From positions 48,703,585 to 48,767,584 of the forward strand of contig NC_088170.1 of the NCBI RefSeq assembly GCF_028769735.1: a DNA stretch of 64,000 nucleotides, in the 5' to 3' direction. The translations under genes were made by a program, and so were the position numbers. Below the pieces are notes generated by a model. It ran no database searches, was not told the DNA's origin, and saw nothing but the letters and a program-made list of their open reading frames with translations. The DNA is from Zonotrichia leucophrys gambelii (Eukaryota > Chordata > Aves > Passeriformes > Passerellidae). Shown here piece by piece: positions 23,067 to 36,905 of this stretch (the stretch's first letter is position 1; the number at the start of each line of letters is the position of its first letter).

Positions 23067-23829
23067 TATATATACACACACACAAAAATTCCTCTTTGAG
23101 TTGATTCATAGATCAGTAAGAGATTTGGTGCAGTCCCTATATCCAGTACACTAATGCTGTGACACTGCAAGGTGCTGAAAAATGCTGGAAACTACTTCTG
23201 CTTTGTCTAGCTTGTGGTGAAGGGTTCAAAGATGATTTAATTTTCCATGTGAAGTAGTAATAATATTATCACAAAAGAATTTCATCACAAAATTAGAGTA
23301 TCACATCTTAATAATTCCTTTTAAAAATATAAACCTACATAATGAACCACCCCTTCTGAGGACAAAAGTATCAGAAGTGTCAGAAGCATCTGTATTGTTT
23401 GAAGAAATAAAAAAGAAGCCATATTCATCCAGCTCTGAGCATTCAGTTCTGTTATTGATCCTGGAGAACTTGAAAAATTTAATCTGAAAAAGCAAGGCTT
23501 CAAGGAACTTTGAAAACAACTGAGAAAAGATGAGAATCTACTATAATTTTTTTTTTGTTTTGGTTTTGATTTGTGTCTGTTCTCTATATTAAATCAGATC
23601 AAATACTGAAGAAAAAGAAGCAGGAAAATTCTAACCTGGAGAGAGATGAGACTTCTTGACTGAAATATAGCAAATAATATGTTACTGGGGAATGGATAAT
23701 ATGCCCTAAACTTTTTTTGTGGTGACTCAGATTTTCCCTAAAGTTTCATTTCCTGTTTTCTATGTGGCTGCTAGTGAACACTAGGCAATCTGTTTGGACA
23801 AAAAATTGTATTTATTATTTTATATATTC
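21358..23829. other. Unique intergenic DNA with one large TA/TG repeat
   Basis: No gene or transposon was recognised. Two short minus-strand frames near 23301-23519 overlap each other in different frames and have no motif. The cruciform-prone microsatellite at 23018-23084 is annotated separately. Confidence 0.55.
23018..23084. repeat. Compound microsatellite (TG)-(TA)n-(CA), inverted-repeat structure
   Basis: TG units, ATGCATGCAT, a pure TA run (about 23035-23062), GCATATATATA and then CA units are arranged almost symmetrically. The left half is close to the reverse complement of the right half over about 30 bp, so the whole block can fold into a long hairpin. Confidence 0.9.
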
Positions 23830-23966
23830 AGCCTCTTAGCGGTCTTTTCCAATCTGAATGATTCCATTATTCCTTATGGGGTTGTTGGAATGATGATCTT
23901 TCTTTAAGGTAGGTGATCTTTAAGATCCCTTCCAAGCCAAACCATTCCATGATTCTATGACTCTAG
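23830..23966 (+). mobile_element. Two CR1 3' tail fragments in tandem
   Basis: The first tail reads 'ggtcttttccaatctgaatgattccatta' in two adjacent parts (about 23839-23870). The second (about 23900-23966) reads 'gatctttaagatcccttcc' followed by 'aaaccattccatgattctatg'. Both are the final 40-70 bp of CR1 3' UTRs in plus orientation. They may be two independent 5'-truncated insertions or one tail with an internal duplication. No coding sequence remains. Confidence 0.75.
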
Positions 23967-24041
23967 GTGTAGCTCAAGAGAATAAACACACTGTTTTCAT
24001 GCAAACTCCCAAACAACTGGCAGTGTAAATCCATTTTCATC

Positions 24042-24570
24042 TGTCAGTGTTTAACCCCAGCTGACAATTAAGGCCCACCCAGCCGCTCCCTGGTGGGATG
24101 GGGAACAGAATTGGAAGAGTTAAAATGAGAAAACTCGTGGGTTGAGATACAGACAGTTTAATAGGGAAAGCAAATGCTGAGTGCAGAAGTAAAGAAAAAC
24201 AAAGACTTATACACTGCTTCCATGGGTAGGCAGGTGTTCAACCACTCCCAGGAGAGCAGAGTCCCAAGCCCATCCCCAGTGGTGACTTGGGAACAGAAAT
24301 GCCATCACTCTGAATGTCTGCCCCCTTCCTTCTTTTTCCTCCACCTTTTTCTGCTGAGCATGACACCGTATGGTATAGCATATTCCTTTGGTCAGTTGTG
24401 GTCAGCTGTCCTGGCTGTGTCCCATTGCAACTCCTTGTGCACCTCCTTGATGGTTCTGTGTAAGCCCTGCTCAGTATTAGCAATATCTCTGAATTATCGA
24501 CATTGTTTTCAGTAGCCCCATACCAGCTACTCTGAAGAAAACTAACTCTAGCCCAGTCAAACCCAGTACA
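24042..24570 (-). mobile_element. Solo LTR of an avian ERV, nearly full length
   Basis: Read on the minus strand, it starts TGTACTGGGTTTGACTGGG and ends GGGGTTAAACACTGACA. These are the TG...CA termini and flanking motifs of a very common avian LTR family (TGTCCTGG-type starts, GGCTGGGGTTAAAC-type ends) that I associate with ERVL-like elements. A TATA-like GTGTATAAGT (about 24204-24214) and an ATTAAA poly(A) signal (24157-24162) lie in the expected order, followed by 'ctgtctgtatctcaaccca'. No internal gag or pol lies next to it. The 5 bp flanks, tcatc and ctata, do not match, so the target-site duplication is lost or the ends recombined. Confidence 0.85.
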
Positions 24571-27500
24571 CTATAATTTTTAATTAAATAAACAAATATT
24601 CAAAATAATTGCCTGCCAATGGGTGTTTTAGGCATGGTAAGGTACTAGTAAAACATTTAAACTTACAAGGATCAATTCTGATACCCTGAACAGAGGTGTT
24701 TTAATGTGTGTCCTGAATTATTTTAACTTAAATTGCTATGAATACCAGACTGATGGAGGGTTCTTTAATTTCATTATTTTGTGTGTATTTCTCTTGATAA
24801 ATCTCTGTAAACAGTTTGCATCTTGATTTAGTATGTGAACAATTCTTTTGACTTGTACTTTGCACTGGTGTTTGTTAAAGGTGACTAATTTGTTTATCTA
24901 ATATCAGCACATACCTCTATTCATATGTCTTAATCCTTAGCAGCGTGTTCATGGTACCCTAGAAGGGATGCTAAGCTTCTCCAGCTAGCTCACCAAACAT
25001 GAAGCAAAACCGACATCTATGTAAAATGAATAACCTTTTATGACAATGGGTGATGAAAGGATCTTCAAATAGAACTAATTAGGAAAGCCTCTTGACATAT
25101 GGCAGGGTAATTAGGGATCATTCTGAAGCTACAGATGTCACAAGAAAATATGTGCTAAATACCTGAAAAACTTTGTTCCCCAATTTGAAGCAAAAGTGAC
25201 TATTGAAGATTCAGTTTTAAAACAACTCTTATGTCAATAAAAAGGACAAAATTTCCCTCAGGGGTGTAGACAATTTAGAAATAGAATTGTAATGAATACT
25301 GTGAGCTGAAAATGAAAAGAAACTTCTCTTTTGGCCAATTTTTATAGAAAATAGCATACCAGAATCAAAGTGACTGCAATTAGCACTGATTTTGTCAGCA
25401 AGTTAATGACAGCAAAGTAGTTTCTCCTAGAATGTTATCTACAGATAGTGCCATTACGTTATTAAACTCTAATATTCCATGCCCACTACAAGAATACATT
25501 TTAAATCAACATTAATAAAATAATAACAAATTTATCAAACTCCTTGACTTGACTAATGAATCAGACAAATCATACTATGCAGATGGTTTGGGAGCATAAA
25601 GAAGAAAGGAAAATGTGGGTGGTGGTTTTTTGGGAACTCTTATAGGTCCTAATGGGATTTCTTCAGAGCTCAGGATCTGTCCTGTTAGTTATATGTATAT
25701 CAAGTATTTGAATGTTTTTTCGGACTAGCTCAGGAAAACTATAAACATTTGTACCAGACAAAGTGTTAAAAGCTTGTATCTAATTGATTTAGCTTACGTT
25801 TATATTTTGGGGAAAGCTGAACCCACTATCCAAAGTACACTGATTGTGGTGACCTGAGCTCCATTGACTACACCTCAGTTCCCACCTTGCTCTCTGCACT
25901 TGTGATATTAGTAAGGAGAGGAATGGAATTTAACTGTCCTCCAAATTTGCAGCAAAGTGTGCATCCTTTTGGAATACCTATCCTGCTTGAATCCATGGTA
26001 GTACAGATCTGGGACTACACTCCTTAACCCAAACACTTGCAGAAAAGAAAAATATTGAGTGCAGTTATTTTTACTTTCTGCATGGAAGAGTTGAAAAAAG
26101 TTTAACCTAATCTATTGTGAATTACTGTAATGGTGAGATAGTCTGCTTTTATGGTATATTAATAAATTAAATTACTACAATACTAATATTTACTTTGAAT
26201 CAACATTAAATGGTTCCATTTTATGCAATGAGAACCAATTATATAATTACTTGATTCTCAAACATTCAGTATCAATAGGGAAACATAATTTAAGGCTATT
26301 TTATTTAACCTCTATCATTTTAATAATATATGTAAAGTATAGGTAGCAATGCACCAGAAGCAATTTTATACAGGTTATGCAGAAAGCAAAACAATAATGA
26401 TAAGCTATGTATTGAAAAACTTCTAAGAAGTTGTGAAAAAGTTAAAAAATTAGATTTTTGTTCTTGAAAATCATCATTTACAAGAAAAGAAAAAGTACAG
26501 GAAAATAATTCACCTCCTTAACAATCTGTTTTGTTGGGAATTCTGTTGTAAAAAAAACAAGTTTGGTTCTGTGCACTTGTTTATAATCCCCAAATTAACT
26601 TTGAGCTGTATAATCATATTTATTGCTGTCATACTTTGGAAAGAGAGGATTTTAACTCATCAAAAATATGCAACCCCTCCTTGCATTAGTTTATTTGCTA
26701 TGACAGGTCCAGTTGATGTAGACAGATTTTATATCTACATAGCTATTTGAAATTAATAGCTATAAGTATAAATTGAAATATCTAAGAGGTGCACTAAGCT
26801 TCAAATTTTTATTGCAAAAGCTAGTTACAGAGACAGTTCTCCTTAAAACCAAACATCAGTATTAAACAAAAACCAGACTATAAAGCTTTCATACTTCAGT
26901 TAGGTTGCAAGCTGGACTCACTTTAGGAAGCTTTGAATGAAATTCCTTGTTCTTTGCTATATAATGAATTATGCAAGTAAGTCTTTGCTTTCAAAGAAGT
27001 AGAACTTTAACAGCAACAGTTCACTTTTTTTGCTAAATGCTTATTTTTTTTCTTTTTTTTTAAACAGCTACTTTTATTTGTTTATAACATAATTTTAAAA
27101 ATCTTTATCTTCTAAGCAGAAATAATATCTTTACAGCATGAGGTGCATGAGGTGAGGTTTCCACATTCTGAAAGAACCAAAGAGCAACAAAACCAGTATC
27201 TGATAACTGTTTATTAATAACTACGGATACTGAGATCTAACAACGATCCTGAGGTATACACCTAAACTCAAGGGTGCACGAGAATGCATTTTTAATTCCT
27301 AAATTTGGCCTGTTATTTGTGTTGTGGGGGCAGTTCCCTAGCTCACTTGGGATGCCTTTCAAATGTAAGAGAACCATGAGGACAAAATGAGGGCAGGAAG
27401 ATAAAAGTCTGACAGCTTTCTATGGCACATAAATTAACAGTGTTGGAGTGAGGAGAGAAGACAGGGACTTTTCAAGGTTCCCTTTGAAGAATTACTTTGG

Positions 27501-30500
27501 TTCTAGAAACATCTCAGCCAATAAAAAGACAACTTTCCTCAACCAGGGTGCTTTCTGTGAGAGCCCAGGATCTGACAAATTGATTCGATAAAAATCTTTG
27601 CTTCAGTCTCTGAGCTCTTGAAGGATAAAATTTGCCCACCTTCATGAGTGCAAGAGAGAACAAGCCTCCTGGGGAGAGGGGCAGCAGTGGCTGGGCAGGC
27701 AGTGAGGTGGAACACACAGGCACAGGTGTGAGCTGTGTACAAAAAAAGAAAAATAAAAAGGAAAAAAAGAAAAAAATGTGTGTAAAATAAAAGATTATTA
27801 TTAATTTCTTTAAAATAATTATAGTGAGATTAGATCATTGTATCAGCTTTGTAATTCAAGGAATTTATTGTTATACTGGCCTAGGTTTCCTTTTGTACCT
27901 TTTCCCCTATTAATCAAAATTAAAATTCTAATCTTCACCCCTTAGAATGGTTCAGTGAAATATGTGACTCAGATATAATATTCAAAAGCTTGCCACTCCA
28001 GGCTACTAAAAAAGATTTCTAATCAATGGGAACTTTTGAATTATTCTACAGTGCAGCACTTCACAATCTAAAATGCAAGTTCCTGTAAGACGCTTTAGCA
28101 GTGAATGTCAGTAAAAATTAAAACAAAGAACAGGCATTTCATCAGTGCTTTATTCTGTTGAGACTGTTTTCATGGGTGGCACAACTATTCATACATCTGA
28201 ATTGATCATGGTAATGCCTCTGTGCACTGACAATTGATACAAATGAGATAAAAAGGAACATTTAGTCATCAGATGATAACATCTCTATTTAAAATTCTGT
28301 CCTAAGTTAAATGGGACAATGACTGTCAGGAATTAATACTGAAGAGGAGTAAATCTGAAGCTGCCACTATGTGTTAAAAATACTCTGTCATTGACATTTT
28401 CATTATACATGTCAATTAAACTCACAATTAGTGTTAGCTTAGACAAATGATCTATGTGAATGGGCCACAGAATCAGGAAACACACAGAAAAAAAGAATAA
28501 GCTTCATAATGTGAATATAAAATTGAATCAAATTTACAAGAATATAATTAGAAATATAACAAAATGTATGGTATGGAGATAAGTACAAAGCTTTCTGCTG
28601 AACTCTAACTCTACCACAATCTGAAGACAATATTCTCATCTCTGACTACCACCAAGTAGTCACACTTTGCTTTGGCTGCATATAGAAATCTCTGGAGAGT
28701 ATTGGTTGCACAGGGAAATACATCAATATAATGTGGGAGAAATGTGTTCTGAACAAATACTTGAATGTAATATGGAAATTTCTTGGTTTTTGAGGGCATA
28801 ATGCAATTCAATTGTTTTTAATTATGAACTGAATTATTAATTTAGTGAATATGTGAAGATTATTGACTGTCATATGAGACACAACATTATTAATTTTCAG
28901 TGGCATGTTTTTACAGACATGTCCTCTGTAAAATTTACACTGGGATTCATTGAGGTTTTTTAATCTGATACTGAAAGAACTGGATTAGCACTCTGTGAGT
29001 GTTGGTGCTTGTTCCTACTTTTTTCTACAGCTCATTAGTGCTGATTGGTATCCATGTAGCTGGACAGAGAACAAGATCAGGAACAGATCCAGATTAAAAC
29101 AAACCCAGCAAAAAAAAGGTGGTGGTGGTGGAAAGCTTAAGTTAGCTCAGTCTGGCTGTTGCATGGTTCCTTAAGTGCTATTGCTGGTTTAAGGAAGAGG
29201 GAGCAAAGGACTGCTGAGGAATGGTGAGGGTAAGTTTAGAGACTATACAAGTTTATGCAAGTTTGAAGTGTTCACAGAGCCATTCATAGTGTTCACCTTA
29301 GAAACCTCTTGTGGCTCCATCACTGCTATGCAATTTCAGAACGAAAAATGCTCTTAAAGCTCCAGACTTTAATTAGAAAATTGTTAGAAGGAAATAAAGC
29401 ATAGAATGAATCACCCTGTGACAATGAAGTTTTGTCTACTATTGTGTGCATTTTTAAAATCCAGCTGCTTTAGCTTACATTAGCTAACTACATCTTCCTC
29501 TCCTTAGAAGAAATAGTTGTGTGCAAATCATCTCAGGAAAAAAGGGAGTCATCAGTAAGAAACAATTTATTTTTCTAATGCAAATGCTGGTTTGTTATAA
29601 GAGCTATAGAGTTTAGCTCATTATGTGTAATGTAGTCCTTAGAAATAAAATAGTGCATTAATTTTGAGAGACTGTTCACTTCGCATATAATTTAAAACAT
29701 AAATTATTGGGTAATACTGATAGAAAAATCAAAACCAAAATACTGCTCCTACTATTTCAGGCTCTATTCATGTTGAAGGGGAGATGAGGAATTTTTTTTT
29801 TCTACATAGAAATAGAAGTGTGTTTTTAAAAACAGAAAAGGAAAAAACCATGGATGTGTGAGAGACCTCTTTGATCCTAATCCAAATGCCTTGTTACAGG
29901 AGGCAGCGTCATCATATAATCCTATCTGAAATGGTGTTAGGTTTCCACATCAACTTCCTGCTTTTGTGTCTGAAAGTCTTCAAAATCTCACTTATTTAAT
30001 ATTCTAAAACCTGCAAATTTTTCAGCTCAAGTTTTCAACTCAAGTGAGCAATTAACTTACATGACTAGAGAATCCAAGTTTCTTTGACCAAGTCTGGTTT
30101 ACTTAGGCTCTTGGCAATCTGATTTTATCCCTTCTACCTTCTCCAAGACATATTCTCAATAAAAAAAAGGTGATACAACAATTATAGCATTAATTGCTAA
30201 TTCTGACTTTCCCAAACCGAGCTTTTCTTGGCAAAATGACTGAAGGTTCTCTTTCTTTCACACAGTGTTATGGGATATTCATAATTCAGGGAGAAGAGCA
30301 GGGGTTTGCTTTTGTGCTCCCAGTGAAAGCACCTGCCCTTGTCTCTGACAGTAGACTTGCTTCTTGCTGTGTGGTTTGGGTACAAGTGGCAGATGGGTGC
30401 TGACATTAAGATATTACACACCTTTGAATTTTTTTGAGTTTTTAAATAAGAAATATTTACCAGGGTGCATTCCCAAAGTCAGTGAAGACGGGGCCATGTT

Positions 30501-31984
30501 GTTTTGGCAGGGGTGAGACTAGAGCCACGAGGATATGAGCCATGGTGTGCTCCTTGCCCTCAGGACCAGCTGACAGCCATGGTCCATTTTAGTGCCAGCT
30601 ATTAATGGTCATGGTCAAAAGGATTGATTGGACTGTAAATTCTGCCTTTAGTCCCAAACTGCTGAAATAACTCACTTAGTGTTTTTGTTTTCTAGACCAT
30701 GCACACAATTTCTCTTTATCTTGGTTAGGAAGGAAATCATGTTACACAGTAGCAATACCTGTCACCACTGGAGGAGTGTGCTTGGTGAAAATAAACATCT
30801 CTTCTAGCTATGACATCACATCTGTGTTTTCTCAAACAGCACACAATAGTTCATTAATTCTTTCCTTGTACAATGTCATGAAAAGATCACAGTTTTTTTA
30901 GAAGAGTGAGTCACTCAAAAGAAATATGATTTTAAAAACAAATATATATTTCTGTATTTTGTTAGGTTTCCTGGTAGCATTTTTTATTTGTTGGCTATTA
31001 GTATGATAAACCAACTAGAATGATTTCTATCACTTGAATGGAAAAAATATTCAAAACTCTTTAGTCTGATATTCAAGATTCTGTACTCTAAAGATTTACA
31101 AAATCACATAATTTATATTTATCAGCATGAAAGTTAAAACCTCCCTTTCTGTGAACACTTCTGACACACAGTACTGTTCCAATGTTCACAAAGACAGACA
31201 AAATTTTGAGTGTAATGTGAGTCTATTTTACATATAAAATTTATCCTGTGTTTTCAAAATAATCCTTGAATAAAAAATATGCTGCTCTCAAGATCAACTT
31301 ACATTTCAGGGCAGCCGTACCTTTATTTTCTTATTCAATGTTCTTATTTTTGTATTTCTGTGTGACACTAATCTAGTAGAAACATACTACCTACATCTGC
31401 TAAAGCATTTCATATAGGTTTACTCTTCTTATGAAAAGCAGCATTTTGTACATTTGAAATACTGTTCTTTGAACTAGAATAAATGCTCCTTGCTGTGCAA
31501 GCAGCACCATCATTATGAGGTGATAAAACACTTCCTTTATCTTCTTTATTTACATCAGAAGTAGAATTAACAGCAGTAATAGCAGCAGGCCTACTCAGGA
31601 TATGGGGAATTTGATTGAATTTTGTTGTAGAAAATGAGTGTATAGCTGAGTTTAGCCAGCTGATACTGACTCACTCACTTACTCATACTTCAGCACTTTT
31701 TGTCACTTCTGAGATGGATTTATTTAATTTTAAATTGGTCTGAACTGTTCAATCAGAAAAAATCAGAAATTTTCAAGTAAAATTGTTCCAGCAAAGACTT
31801 TATATTGTAGAATTCAGCAAGAAATGAAAGAAGTTTGCAACTGCTACTCTACTCTTTTGCTTGAAGCCCCAAATTTAGAAAGCAGAAACAGAAATATCCT
31901 CCATTTAACTAGTATATAGAAAACATGTGAACTGCATATACATTGCCATTGACTTCATCTTTCTGATCACAGACTGCTGCTGAC
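24571..31984. other. Unique AT-rich intergenic DNA, no gene seen
   Basis: About 7.4 kb with no recognised repeat, exon or RNA. Open frames are at most about 80 codons. Notable only for low complexity: a T-rich run near 27040-27062, an A/G-rich run at 27740-27775, and a GGT repeat (29119-29131). A CA-free, moderately complex stretch around 29860-29990 resembles nothing I can name. Confidence 0.55.
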
Positions 31985-32235
31985 GGAAGGGGACCCAGAG
32001 AAGTGGTGAACTCAAGCTCTTGTTGGAGGGGCTGAGTGCTGCAGCCACAAGTAGAATCTTGGGAGATTCAGGATGCAGGTTAGGAAAAAAGTCTTCACTA
32101 TAAGTACATTTCCACTTTGCAAAAGTTCCTGGAGAGACACAGGGAGTCTTCCTCCATGCTTGAGGTGTTCAAGACTGCGTTACGCAATGCCATGACTGAA
32201 CCAGTCTAGCTCCCTCGCAGTCCTGCTCCATGCAG
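31985..32235 (+). mobile_element. Old CR1-like LINE 3' fragment
   Basis: The order 'gagattcaggatgcaggtta', 'ggaaaaaagtcttcact', 'cctggagagacacagggagt', 'cttgaggtgttcaagactg' and 'gaaccagtctagctccc' follows the C-terminal and 3' region of avian CR1-type LINEs, where active copies read 'ttaggaaaaa.ttcttcac' and 'ggaggtgttcaagac'. It is diverged and lacks the final ATTCT repeat, so it is older than the copies at 15.9-21.4 kb. It could be a non-CR1 member of the same LINE clade. Confidence 0.55.
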
Positions 32236-35200
32236 GAGAAACAGATGAACTTTTGCTTGATTATTGCTCAAACTAGGCCACGTACAGATATAACTTCCAA
32301 CTAGTGTTTCTATGTTTTTACAAAATAGCTGAAATCCCATAGCACAACATGGAATACATATAGGATTTGTTTAATCCTATCAAATTCCCATTCTAATCTT
32401 TCAAACCCAGTTCACTTAAAGGCAGATTTTGGAATTAAAAAAATACTGGTATGGATAAGGCAGTCACATCTTTGTTCTGGATTATTGTTTTATCTAACCA
32501 TGTGTAAAGTCAATTTTAGCGAATATGTTAGCAAACATTTTAGATATTCCAGAGGGGCACACACAGAAGATAATTTATTGTACTGAGGATAGAATGGTTG
32601 GATAATAATTTTCACCTAGTTTTAGACTTACAGGAGTTAGACTTTCACGTCTAACACAGCCAGAGACGTATGTTAATCAATTATCAAGAAAAAACTAACA
32701 CTTTTTAAGGGTATGCTGGTTTTCCTGATAGTTGTCTAAGATAGAGAACATGAATCACCTTCTGAAAGTGCTGGTTTACCTGCATTAGGGAGTTTCCAAG
32801 ATGACTCAGGCACAAAGATTTTAAATGCCTAAACTAGGGCACATGAATACAGGGCTTGACACTGTATGACTGAAAATATTTTTATTTAATACAAAAAGAG
32901 TGAAAGGAAAACAACTAAGCTTACAGTTAACCATTCTAATTCAAACCTTCATAACCTCAATATTATGTTTTGGGACATCTGGTGCCAGTATATTACCTTT
33001 AAACTTTTAAAGAAAGACGCTTTAAATTATTAGTGTGTTTTGGAGGCAAAAACACTTCAAATAATTTCAGCTGCTTTGATCGTGTTGTTATTTTCCCTAT
33101 GACATATATAACAGAAAGTCTAAAGAAAAAAAAAAAGGGAAAACTTAATAGTTTAAACTGTCATTATACTATGTAAGCACATATTGTATAATAATAGCAA
33201 CACTGAAAAAGAGTAATGCTGACAACAACTCTGTTTCGTGACAAAGCATCTTGCATGGTCCTTTGGATAAATCCAAGTTAAACTTTCCCTTGATCAATTA
33301 TTCAACAGATTTCATGAAAGGAAAAAGTCTTTATATATTTTTATTCAGCTGTAATGTAAGGCACCTTCATCTTCATAACTGTATTTTGGTGACTTGGTCA
33401 GAGGCATGACAATGGTTTAATCTTCAGATTTTTATTGTTATACCCGTCAGACCTCTGAGATACAAAGGATGACACGATAATATCTAGGCTGAAGCATGCA
33501 TCATGAAGGCAATGTTGAGTAAGATGAGAAACAATAAATATTTGATCTTCATAAAGACAACAACTTGACAGGTCAAGAAAAATTGTGAAAATGAGAGTCA
33601 TCCGGCCATTTATGCTGTGCTCTAATACATCCATTCACTGCACTGGAATCAATCACTCTCTTTAAGTCATCGACGTGCATCTTAGTACTCAAGTAATGCA
33701 TATCTATTATACAACTATAGAATAGTCAGTTTTGGTCTAGATATTTTTACCTGGCAACTGAGAAACTGATTTCTGTATTCACTGATTTCTGTGTCATTAA
33801 AGATAATCTTCCCATAAGGACATAACTGAACATAACATAACATGACATAACATTCCCTTCCCAGTAAGGACATAACTGAAGCCAAAATAAATGTTGAAGT
33901 ATTCTTCGTCAGTATCAAAATGAGTTGTTAAAATTATGTAAGATCCAGCTCTACTTATTTTTTTTATGTATATTATACCAGTCTATTGGAAATTTTCAGG
34001 GATCTTCATAATTATAAATCTAAACCTGAAGTGAAGAAAGTATATATAGGCCCTGCTGCCTAATGATATCTGTTTTCAGAATGTAAGCATAGGTTTTGTA
34101 CCCATTAATAAAATTTTATTGCAGATCTCAGTGTATTGTACTGGCATATCTCATATGTGTTAGATAGGCATTTGGCATACACATGCAAGTGTTGCAAAGT
34201 AGGCAGCTGACAGAGCAAAAGCACCAGAAGGCAGCAGTTTGTTTTGATGTGCTGTATCTCAGCCATCTGGGGAGAGAGGTACTACTAACAGAAGAAATAC
34301 AACTAAGGCTATTTAAAGAATCTCACAGACACTAGTGTAAAAGTATAAACTTGAAAGGCACAGCTATTACTGTTTATTGATTTCTTACAGAAAGATTTAT
34401 TCACAGTGCTCCTGAATTGAATTTCTGATTAATAAATTCCTTGGTCACATTTGCTGAACATTTTCTTACTTCCCTTTAAAGAGTTTGGCTCTGACAGCTT
34501 TGGCATTTGGGTCCATAATCATAGATTTGGGTAAAATTAATTTAATATTATATGGATTATATTACATGTGACTGTTATGGTATATATGTATATTATGGAG
34601 TCAGTCTTAATAAGCATTATTGTTGTATGCAGAATCCTGATAGGGTGAGTTCTCATAGGGACAGTAGGGGATGCTCATAAGCAAAAGATAAATCCCAGTG
34701 GAGTTACATTGCCATAGAAAAATCAGGAGCCAGAACTTTTTTTTACCAATTCATTCAGAAACATAACAGATGTTTTTTGGTGAAAAAAAAGAAGAAAAAA
34801 GAGCAGGAGGATAAAAATACACTTAAGGTGTCTGCTCTTGTAATAAAGGCTCTTGTTGAAGCCTACAGTGTTTTTCATATGGGGTTATCACCTCACAACA
34901 GCTCATTAAACTGTTCTAAGATTCAGAGTGAGAGAAAATAAGAGGAAAGCTAGTCAAAAGACTAAGAACTTAAAAGAAGTGGCAACTGGCTACAGTGTTC
35001 TTTGGAATAATGCACAGAAAACAGGCCTAGTAGCTTTTTTGAGATGTGAAATAACCTATGAGTCTAAAGGATGGAACAGACAGGGCACAAGATATCAAAT
35101 TTCACTAAAAAAACCCCACAACCTTTTATTTTACAAGGAGGAGACTTGTTTCATGAGAAAATGTTTCTAAACATTTTCTCATTAAAACAAAAAGAAGAAG

Positions 35201-36905
35201 GCGCTGCAAAGAAGAAATTCACTATGGCTTCATGAAATAAAACTAGCTCATCCCCCATGGCAAAAACAAGAACAGTGACAAAATCCTAAATAAAGAAAGC
35301 AAGGTTAATGTATCTTTACTTCTTCGGTTCAATCATACAAACACAGAATTCAACATGAATAATATATTTTTTTTTCTCATTTTCTGTCTCCTGCCCAAAT
35401 AAAAAACTGACATGTGTCTCATTTACGGGCCTTGTTAATATATTTATCTGCTCCAGTTATAAGGCACAGATGAGAAAGGTTAATGCACAGATTTTAAGCA
35501 CGTGTGAGAACCCTCTCTTCCTGCCTTGCAGCTAGCGCAAAGATTTCCTCTAAAAAACTTATTTAGCCTCTAAGGTTGTTGCTGTGGAGTTGCAATCTAT
35601 TTTCAGTGATTTTAACACATACTCTAAAATAAAAATAGCAAGGATTTTCATTCAGAAATGTCTAGTGAGGGTTACTTGCAAGCACTATTTTTGCCTCATC
35701 TTACTACTTAGTATTATTTTAGCAAACAGCTGGTGCAAACAGGAGGAAGAATAGATGTGCTTTAATGGCCTGTCTGGCTGCCTGACTGGTAAGTGCTGTT
35801 GAAACGTGCCATGTTAACGTCATGAGAGAATTGAGCAAATGCAAATTGTCAAGTCAGTTAACATTTCCTGTGGCTGTAGCTCTGACTTTCAGCCATGACA
35901 AACACTGTCACTGTGCTGCCTGAGCTTTACCTTCACCTTTCCAATGAATAAGCATTACATGTGTTATTGCTCAGCCACTGGGCCATGTCCCTGGTACGTG
36001 AGATAAGTGTTGTTGGTGGCTCAATAACCCTTGTATCTCTGAGGTACCGTGTAAGTCTCAATTTTAATTAAACTCCTAACTGAAACTGGAAGTTGCTATC
36101 CAGTGAATGAGAGTGTGAAGAACCTGTGAATCTCCTGCTGCATTCAGCACACTCTTGTCACACAGGCAACTCATTGCTCTCAGAAAAAGGCCTTTTTTTA
36201 GAGCAAGGCTGGACACCAGGTATTTCTTCTTTAGAATTAGCTTCACTTGTCCCTGAAGGGAGAGTTGAAGTTCCAGAGTGTTCAAAGTTATTGTACTATA
36301 CTGTCAGTATTGAGCTCTTTGATCATCAGTATTTGAAAATATTTTTGATCAGAAATATCTGTCCTGAAAACATACATGAAAAAGAGTCAAATCAGAATTT
36401 AGAGAAAATTTTAGTATGCTTTATATTTACATTAGGATTAGTGTTACTGTTTTATGTCAATCTACTTTAATATTAAAAAGCTGTTTATCCTTTTCCAGAT
36501 AAGTAATTTAATTTTATTGAACATTTTTCCTTTTAGAGAGAAGCTTTGAAAGAGTTCCCTTGATGAAACTAATAATCAACCTAGAGTGAAAACCAAGGCT
36601 CATCTTTAAAAAAGAGAGTTTGAACAATAAATAGAGAAAAATAATAGAATATAGATTTCACAGTTAAAGGATTATCTCTTTAATTAGGAAGACTTAGCAC
36701 TGTTAGATAATGGCTGGCAAAGAGAAAGTGAGCAAACTACATATTACTCAGAAGTAGCCTATAAATCTGTACAGGCAAGCTGTTTGGCTGATTAATTTCT
36801 TCCCCAGCACTCTGTGTAACACTAAATAACACATAGACTTCCTGCAAGCTACAGGCTTTCTTGGAATGATGCCTTGAGAGGCTATCTAGAACAGAGGCTA
36901 GACAG
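32236..36905. other. Unique intergenic DNA, no gene seen
   Basis: No exon or transposon recognised. Local structures include a perfect 7 bp stem with a 6 nt loop at 32636-32655, an ATAAC-rich duplicated block at 33808-33880, and moderately complex sequence around 35380-35960 with TAAT cores and an E-box-like CACGTG (about 35500-35505). Open frames are under 115 codons and without motifs. Confidence 0.55.
33808..33880 (+). repeat. Short direct duplication with ATAAC units between
   Basis: The motif taaggacataactgaa occurs at 33815-33830 and again at 33865-33880, exactly 50 bp apart. Upstream bases (cttccca) are also partly shared. Between the copies lies a run of ACATAAC-type units (about 33831-33853). 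It looks like a local slippage or duplication event. Confidence 0.85.

Noticed and set aside
32636..32655. 7 bp perfect stem with 6 nt loop (GTTAGAC/GTCTAAC)
   Set aside because: Short enough to occur by chance in 64 kb; no miRNA-length hairpin around it.
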